Below the pieces are notes generated by a model. The model was not told where the DNA came from. It saw only the letters and a program-made list of their open reading frames with translations, and searched no databases. Below are positions 31,929 to 44,000 of a stretch of DNA of 45,000 bases, piece by piece. Source of the DNA: Chromera velia. Lineage: Eukaryota > Sar > Chromeraceae. How positions within the stretch are numbered: position 1 is the first letter of the stretch; each line of letters opens with the position of its first letter. The position numbers were made by a program, and so were the translations under genes. Where the stretch lies: NCBI GenBank assembly GCA_018398765.1, contig JAHBMJ010002841.1, positions 34,115-79,114 of the forward strand, read 5' to 3'.

Positions 31929-34900
31929 ATGGTGTACGGAATCCTGATACACTCTGCAGAGAATTCGCAAAAGCTGTTCCTCTCCAACTTCTATACGCCC
32001 GAAGGAAATGACGCACAGAAAAAGGCCAGACAACAGGTGAGCTTTAGCTGCTGGACGGATTTTGAGGTTTTGAAAACTTAAGCCATGTGTACGGATACTG
32101 TTTCTCTTTGCCGTCTCCTTCTCAGGCTGTCATGCGCCGCATTCTCGATGAGCACTTCTTCCAAATTCAGTGCGCGAGTGATTCAAGCAGGCCACCTGTG
32201 AGGTCTCATGGACATCTGGAGGAGTGGTCGCCTCGCTTTCAAGAGTGGGTCTGCGTTTCCGAACCCCCCACTGTATGCATGAACCTGTAGCTTCTGCTAG
32301 TCGGGAAATCGGTGGGGATAATGATCTTCGCTTTTTGGCAGGCTGATCCGCGCGGCAGTCGCTCTTTGGTTTCAGTCTTATCGGAAACGTGCACCTCGCT
32401 CTTGCCCTTTTCTGCGACATACACAGCGCCCCGTGTCCGTCTACCTCTCCCTCTCTCTGCGTCTTCTCCCTGGTGCCCTTGAACTTCCGTTTTGGAGTCT
32501 TGAACATCCGCACGGCAAGTGTGAGCCCCAAAGTCCTTGCCGACCGAATACAGCAATCTCCCTCTGTCCCCCTCCCCGGGTTTGTGTTCTCATTTTTCCT
32601 GTGCATCGAACAGCTTTCTTCGTATTCTTGCATCTTTTTTGTTGGTCCATCCTCTCTTTCCCTGTCTATCCCCATCGCTCCATTGCCTCCGCACCATATT
32701 TTCATTTCACCCTTTCCCCTCTCTCTCTTGGTCGTTGCACTGCAGGAGAAGGCATTCCCAACAGGCTGCCGACATCACAGAAGGTTGGTGTAAGGGCCTG
32801 CAGAAGCTCCTGAATGTCACGACACGACGCTTCTGTTTGCGGACGCTTGGGCCAGAGATGAATGGCTGCTGAGCGAGCCCTCTTTTTCTGTCCTGTCTTT
32901 CTTTTCTTCTCTGCTCACATACAGACACCTGCTGCCGCACATCGCGCGTGTCCTGCTTCTCTCTCTCTGCAGGAATCGTGAGGTTCCCCGCCTCTCCTCT
33001 TTTTCGTGTAGGAAAGGTCGCTGTGTGGAAACAAGTCGAAAAGTCAGCAGCGCAACTGAATGGGTGAAGTGCGTAGGCGTTTCCTCCCTGCTTTGGTCCC
33101 CTCACTTTCATCTGCTTTGTGCAATTTCTTCACTTTCCGCGAGCACCCTTTTCTTCCTTCGTCCTTTTCCCTTCCCTTCCTTGCTACTGCCCTGCTGGTC
33201 CCATATGCTCATTCATGTGTGGGGAAATGCGACGAGTCAAGACATTTGCGTCAGAAAGAGAAACGGAGGTGTGAATCACAAGATCCTGAGGGGCGTTCAA
33301 AACTGTCTCCTTTCGCTTCGACCCTGCCCTGTGCCTCTCCTCATTTCTTTCCGCGTCTTCCTCACTGGATGTCTCGAGGGACTTTTCTTTCTGGACCCTC
33401 GTGAGCGTCTGGGCATAATCTTTTGCGATCGCTTGCCAACGAATCCTCTTATCTTCTCTTCCCTTCCTTCCCGCTAGCATTGCAGCATTGTGTTCATCGT
33501 CATCTGTGACAGCCTTGAGAACTTGGCGCTGGTCAGAAGGGGGGAGAGAGGAAGGAAAAAGGGAGACACGGAGGGAGGAAGAGAGGGGGGGGAGGTATGG
33601 GGAACCCATGAAGAAAACTTGTCGAGAAAGAAGGATGTACATGTTTGTCTGTGTACGTTCCTGTCTGTCTACTCAAAAGCGAGAGTCGAGTGACGAGGGT
33701 CATCGGGGTTCGATCGATGCAGCATTGTCAGTCGAGAGGCCCAGATAAGGAAGTAGATATGTGAATGATTAGCTGACATGGAAGATGGAAAGAACAGATA
33801 CACTCAAGTTTACCTGCCTGTCTATTTGTCTAAGAGAAAATCAGCATGACTGGCTGACATACACACACCCGTGCATTTGTGTGTGCCGTTACATTCTGCG
33901 AGAGAGATCGATTTGAAGATGCTACCGTGTCTTCCTTCCTGAAGACTTCACTCTCATGCGCCCCCCTGCCGCGACTCCAAGAGTTGGTCTGCATCGCAGA
34001 AAGATCGATCCATCGTCTTTTTGCTGCCTTGTTGAATTGCTTGTTGTTTGTGATGTTTCTGATTCTTTTCTTCAGGCCAACAACTTCTTGATCTTGCTGA
34101 TCAATACGGTGTTTGAGAATTTGAAATCTTTCGGAGTCTCAGGAGGGTGCCTGGAGACTGAGGTATGTATGCCCCACAGCTTTCGTTTTTTTTTTTTCTT
34201 CTGATCTCTCAAGAACTCTATGCCGTTCAAATACAGTCGGTCGAAGATCTATTCTGTCTGTGGCCCGGGAGTCTGCAGGTGCAGTAAAGGTAAAGAAATT
34301 TGCTGTGGTCTCTTCTGGGGTTTTCATTTTTGCTCCCCAAAAAACTCCATGCACCCTCCCCCTGCTTGTTTTGTCAGCTTCATACAGAAAACGTGTAGAC
34401 AGGTGATCGTGACTTTTGGACTTTTGTTCGGTTTGGGGGTGCCAAATTCCGCCCTCCTTTGTCCTTCCATGCTCTGATGAGGGGCGTGAAAGACAAAACG
34501 ACGATTTGCTTCTTACCTTTCTGTTCCCTTCCTACCTTCTTCAGCGTCAATGATTGAATAAATGAGTGCAGTTGATGCACCGACCTGATGAACTTCTTGC
34601 AATTTTACATTCTCTGCTTCCAGGTCCGTGAAGAAAGGGAGGAAGGCAAAAAGACAGACGGACGGACGGACGGAAGGACGGACGGACAGACAGACAGAAG
34701 GAAAAAAGACCGACCGACCGACCGACCGATCGACAGACAAGCAGACAGACAAACAGACAGATAGACAGACAGAAGGAAAAAAGACCGACCGACCGACCGA
34801 CCGATCGACAGACAAGCAGACAGACAAACAGACAGATAGACAGACAGAAGGAAAAAAGACCGACCGACCGACCGACCGACCGACAGACAGACAGACCGAC

Positions 34901-35251
34901 AGAAAGAAAGAAAGAAAGAAAGAAAGAAAGGGATGGATGGAGGAAGGGAGAATCACTCCAGTGTCCTCTGTTTCATTGGATTGACCTGGAGAGATGGAGA
35001 CGCAGCATCATCCGAAATGATTCTCCAAAGCGAAACCTCCAACTGGAGAATCACTTGACATTGCATTTGTTTTCCCCCCCTTCGAATGACTTCCCATCGC
35101 TCCTGAGGCCCTTTCGAAGATTTTCGAAGCTTGATCATGAATTTGCCTTTACCGTCGCTTGCGTGCAGCCGGCATTCTGACCTTTTCCAACCTGGCGCAC
35201 GCCAAGTTTTCCGTCTCACAGGCGCAGGAGCTTCTCAGCCAAAAGCCGTGA
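31929..35251 (+). CDS. AP5S1: AP-5 adaptor complex sigma subunit
   Basis: Exons are 31929-32036 (MVYGILIHSAENSQKLFLSN), 32126 to about 32169-32272 (end uncertain), 32746-32783, 32973-33034, 33478-33531, 34076-34162, 34572-34623 and 35169-35251. Phases agree from 32746 to the stop. The joined core runs GIVRFPASPLF, VAVWKQ/HCSIVFIVICD, SLENLAL/ANNFLILLI, NTVFENLKSF, HRPDELLAILHSLLP/AGILTF. It matches the small subunit of AP-5: the start M-V-x-x-x-L-I-H, the spacing from VW to EN (15 residues) and from EN to the next acidic pair (16, not the 12 of AP-1 to AP-4 sigma and zeta-COP), and the LPxGxLxF end. AP-5 sorts cargo out of late endosomes and acts with AP-5 zeta, beta and mu. Microsatellites fill the intron 34624-35168. 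One more exon may lie between 32170 and 32745. Confidence 0.75.
34640..34932. repeat. Intronic GACG/GACA/GACC array with 75-bp higher-order unit
   Basis: Within the AP-5 sigma intron, a 75-bp unit starting GAAGGAAAAAAGACCGACCG occurs at 34697, 34772 and 34847 (the third cut short). Each is made of GACC then GACA tetranucleotides. A (GAAA)n run follows at 34902-34930. The first two units are essentially identical, so the expansion is recent. Confidence 0.9.
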
Positions 35252-37100
35252 AGGCTCGAACATACAGTCAATCAGTCGACACCGTAGAGCCGTGTATCTC
35301 CTACTGTATCCCCCACAGTACTATCTCCCCTCGCGGCGAGTCATAGAGTCATAGTGCCAGGACTACATGGCACATTGAGTCTGATATGTACGCTTGATTT
35401 TACCTGGTTTCTATTAAAAGAAATGTCATCTAGAATACATACATATACATGTCAGTGTTATATTTCTATATGGTGTAAGAAAAAAAAATACTATCTAGAG
35501 TATTATCATTATCAACATTATCATACGCCTATAGTCATACGCTATCGCCATCGGCCTATGATTGGGCGTCTAACGTTCGGCAAGTCAGCATAGACAGTGA
35601 GGATTGAATACTTTGAATTAACGAACTAATTCCTAGAAAACTGGCTCAAAACGGACACTTCTTAAACACTTTAATAATTTTAATCCAGATTTCAATATTT
35701 TAGTCTACAAAACGGATCTCACTATAGGGATCTCGAGAAGGACCCAAGGCGTATTACAGCAATTTTTGCTGCAAAAAAAAAAAAAAAAAAAAACAGCATA
35801 TCAAGTAGTCAAGTGGCTGGGCCTGGCTCAGATCTAGACAGGCCTCATAAATGAGGGTCATTAGGCAGACGGTCCCTGACACTACTAAACACTTCTGCAC
35901 AAGCACTACACTTTGGTGAATAAGTGAGTTTTATGAATTAGTAATTAAAACTAGAGCAGCATGAAACTTAGACACAGTTTACGCTAAAACTTAAAACTTT
36001 TCTAAAAACTTTTTTACAAAACGTTTTTTTTTCTAGCTGCGGCTAGAGCTGATTTCCGATGTCTAGTTGCAAAAAAAAAAAAATGAAGATAAACTTTATT
36101 TTTTTTTCTCTGTCTAGTTCTCTGTATACGTGTAATATGTATACTACTACGCTAGGTGATACGCCTAGAACGCACCTAATTTAGTCATATAGAAAGAGAT
36201 CCGCGTAGTTTTGTGAATATCGACATAAACGTAGCAGTTGAATTATTAAAAAAAAAAAAAAAGAGAGAGAAACCCCAGTAACACGCTAGGTAACACGGCG
36301 AAGATAGATATATAAATATAGCAGCTAGTATAGCAGTTAATCTATTAAAAACAAATTCAAATGAGACAGACAGGAGAACAACGGGTTAAGCATACAACTC
36401 TGTATATTGAGGAAACGGGTGGGGAAAAACACAGGAGTTTTGAGCCCCTCGAGTTCTTAAACAAAGAGCGCCCCCAAGATTCCGACTCAGGGCCTAGCTC
36501 AGGGCTTTAATGAGGACCCCATAGGGATGAAGATTGGCCATTCTGTTTTTATCGACTTGACCTCACTCGTGGAATCCGTCAAAAAAGTGAACATGGCTCT
36601 GCTATAGACCTGGCCCTTCCTGCATGTATGGGCATGCAGGCGGTCGGTTTTGACTTTTTTCTTTGCGGTATGCATGTATGGCCAGAGCTGGTTGGGGACA
36701 TGCACAAGGATCCCGCGGCGCTCATGCAACGCGCAGGCCTGTATGCGTGGCATGTCCTGCCACGCGCGAGGACCTAAGTATCCTTAAAACATAGGAGACC
36801 CTAAGACAGACATCAATATCGAATCGATATTTCCTAAAAAGCAAACTGCCCGATATTCGATATCGATATTCGATGTTGATACGATATTTTTCGATATCAC
36901 ATATTTTTAGGTAAACCCGGTCTCCATCACAGAAAGGAGAGGGGGGAGGCAGGGGAGATAAGGAATACATGGGAACGTGTCTTTCCCTCCGTCTGCTTGC
37001 CTGACCGAATATCAGAAGGAGAATAGTAGCAGCCAACGCTTTGCAAAATTGGTTCTCGGAAGCTTGGTGGAGGGGAGGGGGGGCTCATGGTCTGCCTTGG
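35252..37100. other. AT-rich repeat region, no gene seen
   Basis: It contains a decayed dispersed repeat (35552-35680), poly-A runs at 35772-35792, 36070-36082 and 36248-36262, and a cluster of TCGATATCGA-type palindromes at 36812-36900. Short frames show no family resemblance. Poly-A runs following degenerate sequence suggest old retroposed insertions. Confidence 0.55.
35552..35680. repeat. Copy B of a divergent dispersed repeat
   Basis: It reads GGGCGTCTAACG, TTCGGCAAGTCAGCATAGAC, TTTGAATTAACGAACTAATT, GGCTCAAAACGGACACTTCT, collinear with 13745-13910. It is preceded by a (CAT/ATT)-rich stretch, as in copy A. Confidence 0.6.
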
Positions 37101-37123
37101 CGGAACCTCTCCCCAAGTAGTTC

Positions 37124-37510
37124 TTGTCTTCCCCCGGGGCAGTAACTGTTTTCCGCCCTTTGTTGTGCACCATTGTTGGAAGGGGGGCAAACCATGGGGG
37201 GAGGGTTGAATCAATTTGCAAAGCCTGTGAAGAGAAAAGTTGGAAGAAATTGATTGACGATCCGATTCACCGTCTGACAAATTTTGTCCGAATGGAGGGG
37301 CCGCGGGGGAGACTGAGTGATCTCTGGTATAGGCAACTAGAGCGTATGTCGATAGAAGAAGTGTGTGAGCATGGAGAGAGACAGGGAGCCCAAGGGGGTA
37401 GGGGAGTGGGGCAGGCTGAGGAGCGGGTAAGGCGGTACTTCTCGCTTCTTCTTCAGAGGGACGCCCAAAAGGCCAGTGCCCTCATTGCTGCATGCCTAGG
37501 ACCGGACTGA
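37124..37510 (+). other. Open frame within a second LINE-family 3' end
   Basis: A 128-codon frame ends KASALIAACLGPD. The part from CKACEEKSWKKLIDD to RDAQKASAL is balanced, charged and protein-like, but I do not recognise it. It is followed by the same GCCATTG-GACACGATGGCTG sequence and (CAT)n tail (37630-37681) as the retrotransposon at 10.3-12.7 kb, so it may be a fragment of that element's coding region or captured sequence. Start unknown. Confidence 0.35.
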
Positions 37511-37627
37511 TCGATCCTGGGGAGCAGTGTTCTGCTAGCTAGTAGTCCTAAAGTTCGGCCGCTTTAGGTGAGCATTCGCTAGCGTGCTCCTAGCTTGCAA
37601 TATGACATGAATGCTCACAGACTGCCC

Positions 37628-37684
37628 TTTGCCATTGAGACACGATGGCTGGCGGGCCAAGTCACCTCATCATCATCATCATCG
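37628..37684. repeat. 3' end of a second LINE-family copy with (CAT)n tail
   Basis: TGCCATTGAGACACGATGGC, a short spacer and CATCATCATCATCATC correspond to 12588-12655 with few changes. Confidence 0.7.
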
Positions 37685-37689
37685 ATATG

Positions 37690-39204
37690 ATAGCCATCCC
37701 TACCAATTCTATAAAAGAAAGAAAAAAATGATTGCATTGTATTGAATCTAACACGGGATATCACTCTACCAGAAGCTCCAGCTTGAAAGACGAATCTTAG
37801 ACGATAGGCACCCACGATTAGCTCCCTTAGCTCTACCGTCAACTATATGGTAGAAGTGAAAAACAATCAAAGACAGCCTGAGGGAGTAGAATAGGGACAG
37901 GGGGTCGATCGATCTGCAAGTCGATCTGCAACTGCAACAGCTTCGAGGATCCAGAGGTGACTTGGAGCGTATGCATGTGCGTATGTACACGTTGGTAATG
38001 GGATGGAACGGCGGCACTGAAAGGCTTTGCCTTTCTGCCCGCTTCCTACCATATTTACATGACTCTTATGAATAGTTCAGGCTCCCTCCCTCCCTCCCTC
38101 CTCCCCTCCTTCGGCTTCAATCCTTTCCCAAATCTTTCCTTCCATATTTTCCTTCTCTTTCCCTTCCATCTCCACACTGGCACCTTTCTTTTTTTCCTAA
38201 TTTTCCTCTTCGAGGTTTCTCTTTCCCCCCCTTTTCCCTTAAATTCTTCCCTCTGTCCCCCCCTCCCTTATGACTCGCCCCATCCATGCACCCATTGAGT
38301 CATTCAGGGTTTGTGTGGTCTGTCTACTCTTCTGGTAACCGACGTGCTCACTGTTTTTTAAATGTGACCTTCGTGTTCTCAAGTCATTTTGCGCTGTCAT
38401 ACAGGTGAGTTCGAATTCAGAAAACGAAAAGGGGTGTGTTGTTTTTGACAATTTTGGGCGGACGTCCCCTTTCATCCAAACCGATAAAAAAAGAGTCAAA
38501 CAAACAAACACAGCACCGAGGGGTATTGGTCGTGGGTCGACACTCATACCGTCCGGGACGGAGAGAATGAGAGCTGAAAAATAGAGTTCAACACAGGTGT
38601 TCGACCTACAAAGCTACCAAACAGCCTCAACAGTCCCCTTCTTTTTCTGGTCTGCATTCGTGCCTCCTGAACTTCTTCCTTTTTCTATTAATTTTTTTTT
38701 TGGAGAACCACAATGAAGAACCAGACCATCTGAGATCGCCATCCCTTTCTTTCTGCGGAATTCCAACGATCTATTGATCGAGACAAACTCATGGTTTCCT
38801 TTCCTTTGCCCTATGTGCGTGATTGCTTGTTTGCCGGCCTGTGGGCGACGTTCCATGGGTGACTTTCAGCATGATCAGCGAGATTCAGCTGCCGTCAATC
38901 TGTTCACTCTCCCGTCATCAAGGTAAATTGGTTGCGGTCTGAACTGTCAGACAGACAACTCCTTCCTACTGTCCTTTTCTCTCGGTGCTGTCCTTGTCGA
39001 TAAAAAATGAAAAAACAAACCCACAAAAGCCCGGCATGATTACTGGAAGATAGATGCATCAAAAGGCGGAGAGTCAGGGGCGGGGACACGGATGAAGCTA
39101 TGAAAGCACCTATTAAAGGGGCAGAAACATAAGCAAGAGCATTCAGAATTTTGAGTCGATTTCGAGCATTGACGTGAACGAATTCCCCCCCCCCCCAGCA
39201 GTGT
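37690..39204. other. Spacer downstream of the phosphodiesterase gene, no supported gene
   Basis: A (CCCT)n pyrimidine-rich block lies at 38078-38110, and pyrimidine-rich plus-strand sequence continues to about 38280. Short minus-strand frames (38614-38856, 38904-39212) have mixed composition but no family match and no splice-phase support. Part is probably 3' UTR of the phosphodiesterase. Confidence 0.5.
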
Positions 39205-39815
39205 TTACGCATACGTCCTGAATCGTTCCGTCAGTCCCTCTGTCTCTCCCACAGACGCACGACGTTTTTGTACATGAGGGCCGGCGCGTTGGAGTAAGGG
39301 GGAGGCGAGTTTCGACGAAACCGTCAGGGCCGGGCTGAGAGTTTCAGTCCGCTGACCAAAGTCAGAGTCCGTGTTTTCTCTTTCTTCGTTCTCGGCAGAA
39401 AAAGCGGTGCGCATTCGAGCCTCGAGGTCTGCCCGTCTCATCTCGCTCACTTTGTTTCTAGTCGATGGCGTGATCTCGTTCTGGCACCTCTGCAGCCACT
39501 CGTCGAGATTCTGCATTCATGTGGATGGACACATGCATAGAGATCAGAAACGATGATCCTTGGTCAACCTCTGAATGCATTTTTGGCTCTGTCCCCCCAT
39601 GATCAACACGAGAGTTCCGATAATTTCTGGAGATTCATGCCGGATAAACTGTAAGCATGACAAGACGAGCCAGAGAGCACGCAGCCATATAGAGGGGAAG
39701 GGCAGCTGACTTCCGCAAAACCTACCTCAAAACCTCTGCCGAGCAACTTCTGGTCGTACTCTCTGCTTCTGCACGGACAAAGACGACAAAGCGACGGATA
39801 CACACTGGCATTGTG

Positions 39816-39909
<94 letters not shown>

Positions 39910-40966
39910 GCACACGCACGCGTTCATTCACACAAGCTAACACAGACCACCGTGCGTCTCAATGTTCAACTGTGTTTCGCTCCAAACGTGTGTGGTTGGC
40001 CTGCTTTTTGCTGCTCGCTCTTCCGCCAAGCATCGACAAATGAGTGGTGCCGCAATCAAGGCCTTCCTTGTTTGTAACTGGAAAACCTGCCTCGATCATC
40101 GACGTGTGGTGTGACTTTGACTGCTTGCCAGTCGTGGGACTGAAGCGAGAGGAGACACGATCCATGGATCCATGTATCATTTTTCAACAAGTCGGATCAA
40201 CCGACAGACACCACATCGTTGACAGTGCTTCAAAGTGTCAAAAACCCAATGGAGAATCTGGCGGCGGCGGAAGGACAACCTAGGGGCATGTGACTAACCT
40301 GAGGGCGTTGCTGAGGGCAGCGTAGAGAGGAAGTGCCACGAAGGAAACGAATCCGACCTGTGAGGAGGAATCACAGACGTCAGTAAGAGATACAAAAAAA
40401 CTCTGACCGCTGATCGAATTCATTTGTGAGAGAGGGAGACTTCTCGACGAAAGTGCAGGGAGGGCAACAGGGGTGCAAATGATGATCGAGCTAGGACAGG
40501 ACAATTTAAAGGGAAGCGTTCGGTAAAAGAAACAGAGAGAGCCCATTTGTTGAGAAAAATCTCCATTGGGTAGCAAAGAATGTAGAGATAGGAGGAATGC
40601 TCCGTACGTACCGCCACCAAAGAAAAGAAGTGCAAGCATGGGGGAAAAGGTGAAAGGAGAAAGAAAACGTGGAAGAAGGAAGGAAGAAGACCAACGCACT
40701 TACTTGGTCTTTAGGCAAATTTGAACGAGAACGATCGCACATCGGACTGATCGGAAGTCCTTGTTGCCTCTCGAGGTCTCCCTGCGCTCAAAGACACATG
40801 CACATGCGTGCATGAAAAGACACACAGGAAGAATATCATTCTGGATTTCGAGCAACTGCACCTTCGCCGGAGTAAATTCGACCTTGAACACGTGCTTCAT
40901 TCATTTATTCATTCATTAATTCATTAATCAATTAATTAATTAATTCATTCATTCATTCATTCATTC

Positions 40967-41007
<41 letters not shown>

Positions 41008-44000
41008 CACACACACACACACACACACACTCACAAGTACATGCCTGCCCAGCGTATACCTGCTTATCTATCCACACAGACCACAGACCTGGAGGTGAAA
41101 CTCCTCGCAGATCCGAAGACTCCATTTCTCGTGGAGGTAGAAGGGTTTGCCTGCATCCATAGGACGATCATAGCAAGGGCGGAAAGGGTAAATCTTTGAA
41201 AGGTTCATTCTAAGATATTGGTTGAAAATTGAGAGATTCGTCTCTTTCAAGACTTCAACTGCACCCGCACAAATTAACCCAAGGAAGGATCTCCCCTCGC
41301 AGAGCCTGTGAGGGAAAGAATTTGATTCTGCTGATAGCCCTGTCGATGCTGTAAAACGGGGAGGTGAAGAAAGGGGCAGGATAGTCTGAAAGTGACGATG
41401 CTGATACATCGCCTCACCATGCAACCGAGGCAACACAAGATCTTGAAAAGCTGCAACCTGAAGAGGCAGCGAAATCCGTCTCGCTTTCCTTCAGACGTTC
41501 ACCAAGACACACTTAAGACAGTTTTGCTCTCGCGATTTCATTCGGCTGCCTCTCAGAGACACAAAGAGTCCGTGAAATGGACAGATACATCGGAGCATAT
41601 GCCTCCGCAAATCGCCATAACTTTCTGTGTCAAAGTGAGAATGCTTGCTTGTCAGTATCTGCGTTTTGATTTGTATCTGAATCGCTGCTATCAACTGACC
41701 AGCATGGCAGATATCGGAGGTCTTCATGAACGCTTTCAGCATGACCCCCCTTTGCAAAGCTGTCTGCCCTCCTTCGTTCTGCCAGTCTTCCTGTGTCCCC
41801 CACTTCTCTCTCCTCCCCTCAGCTCCAGTCTCCTGCTCTGTCTGACACCCTGAAGCCGACTGCTGCAATGCCTCTCCACTTGCAAATCGGTCTTTCATCT
41901 GCCTCAGACGCTCAAGGGATCCTGCCTGAGTCTGCAAAATGAAGAATTGAAAGAATAGTGAAGAGGCATTTTGGGAAACCAACCTTCATTTACGGCACAC
42001 AGACGCGGAGGTTTGGTCACTTTGTATCGCAACCACGAACGAAGACCAAAAACTGAAAACCCTCAAATATCTTTCATTTCTCGGATTTCTCGCAAAGAAG
42101 AGACGGCGAGGAACAGAAAGAGATCGATTGCCATCAAACGGTCCCGTGATCACCACTTCGCGAACGGGAAACACGTTTTACGCAATCCTCTTCACATTGA
42201 GAAGATCTCGAGCCTCTGTAAAGAATGTGCAAACCTCTGATGTAAAGTGACAAGGGAAAAATGAGGGGAAAGCAAGAAGAAACCGCAAAGGCCGACAAAG
42301 AGGCAGACAGACGGACCGCAGCAGACCGAACAGATCGTCCGACGGATACACAGACAGGCAGGCAGGTGGAAAGACATGCAAACACACAGATGGACAGACG
42401 CTGCACGATCGACTATCAGTGAGTGACCCACAATTCTCATTGTTGTGTTGAAGATTCCCAGACTTTCGAAATGCTTCTTCATGTCGGTCTCCAAAATCAG
42501 GGCGATGACCAAACTGCGAAACCGCAGCCAGGTCCCATCGTCTATTTTTTCGTGAAATTCCTGCCCTTCCTCTTCCTCCTCTTCTTCTTCTTTGACTCTG
42601 TTCCCCTCGTTTATCTTCCTTTCGGGAGTCGAGCCCCCCTCCCCTGGCAACATGAGGAGACGGAAGCAGAGAGCAGCATGAAAGTTCTCAAGAACAGAGC
42701 TGCAAACGAGATTGCCGAAGGAGGAAATGGGGGCGAGGAGTGAGTTCATGAATGAATGAACGAACCCCAAAATGACAAAAACGGGTAAAGACCAGAAGGG
42801 GGAAAAAGGGAAGAAAGAAAGAGACGGAGAGAGCGGGCGAAGGGAAAGAAACCGTAGCAAGAAATCTCAGTCCGAAATCAGTAAGAGAGCAGAGAGGACA
42901 AAAATGCCTGAACCAAATAAAGCAGCGAGAAGAGGAAATGCCAGGAACAGAATGAATGCAAAAGAACGACATCCAATACCTCACATGCTTCTTGCTTTTC
43001 CTGACTGCGTTATCGTTTTACTGTGTTGTGCTTCTGACCCCGATTACGAGACTCCACACAATCTTTTCATAAGTGAATATACACAGATGCAGGTTGCTCA
43101 GTCTTCAATCCTGGCCGACTGTCTGGATGCAGGACTGACAGATCGTTGTAGGAGACCGCCAAACTGGAGCGCGATGCAACCTGTAAATCAGAAGGGGACA
43201 TGTTTGTTTGAATGCGTTCAAATCGGAAGACATAGACCAGACGACAGGAGCAGAACAGTTCAGGATTGACTCCTCGAATGGTTTTGATTCGACTCTTCAC
43301 ATTTCACTTTTCTTCTCTGTGGTTCAAGACAGGTAGGTCTATTTATTCCCTTCCCGAAAGAAACATCGATGGATCGAACCAGCTGCTGACCAAGTATCTG
43401 TTGTTGACCCCCGGGTGTCCCGTGTCGTGTGCCATTGCAGCAATCAGACAAGCAACCAAGTCGGTGGACTCAGCGTGGACTGACCCTCCCGAGACCTGCA
43501 GAAAACGGATTGACAGAAAGAGAGAGAGAGGAGAAAAGAGCCTCATAAGGCTATGTATCGGTTTGTGTTGACATACGCTCAGATCCTTCGACATCCCTCC
43601 TCTCTCCCGCAGATCCATCCCCTCTGCTATTCCTTCTTGTTTTGCCTCTGCCCCCTCCACTTCACGCTGATCATCCCGTTTCTCTCTCCCTGCGTCACAC
43701 CGCGCCAAATGCAATCCGACAGCTCGAATCGAATCACTGAAACCCAAATGGATACGCTTACCGACGGACCTGCAGAAGGAATTCCATTGCGTTCATGACC
43801 TCTGCCCCATGCGTGGCCGTGTGGAACGGAATGTCGTTCCTGTACCTGCCCTCTACCCTCGAGGCAAACTCACAGAGCTCTCTCTCATCCAGGCCGAAGT
43901 CAAGGAACGCCTCCGAATGACTGCATGCAGACGCAAGCAGGGGGGCATTGAAAAAAAAGACTCACAGGAGGAGAAGAAGCGCGAAAGAGGAGTGTGTCAG

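Noticed and set aside
35718..35733. CTCACTATAGGG resembling the core of the phage T7 promoter, next to ATCTCGAG
   Set aside because: Only about 12 bases match, the upstream half of the promoter is absent, and flanking sequence is ordinary AT-rich repeat DNA; probably chance.
39813..40077. Thr/His repeat frames on plus and Cys/Val repeat frames on minus
   Set aside because: Translation of the (CA)n microsatellite inside a phosphodiesterase intron.
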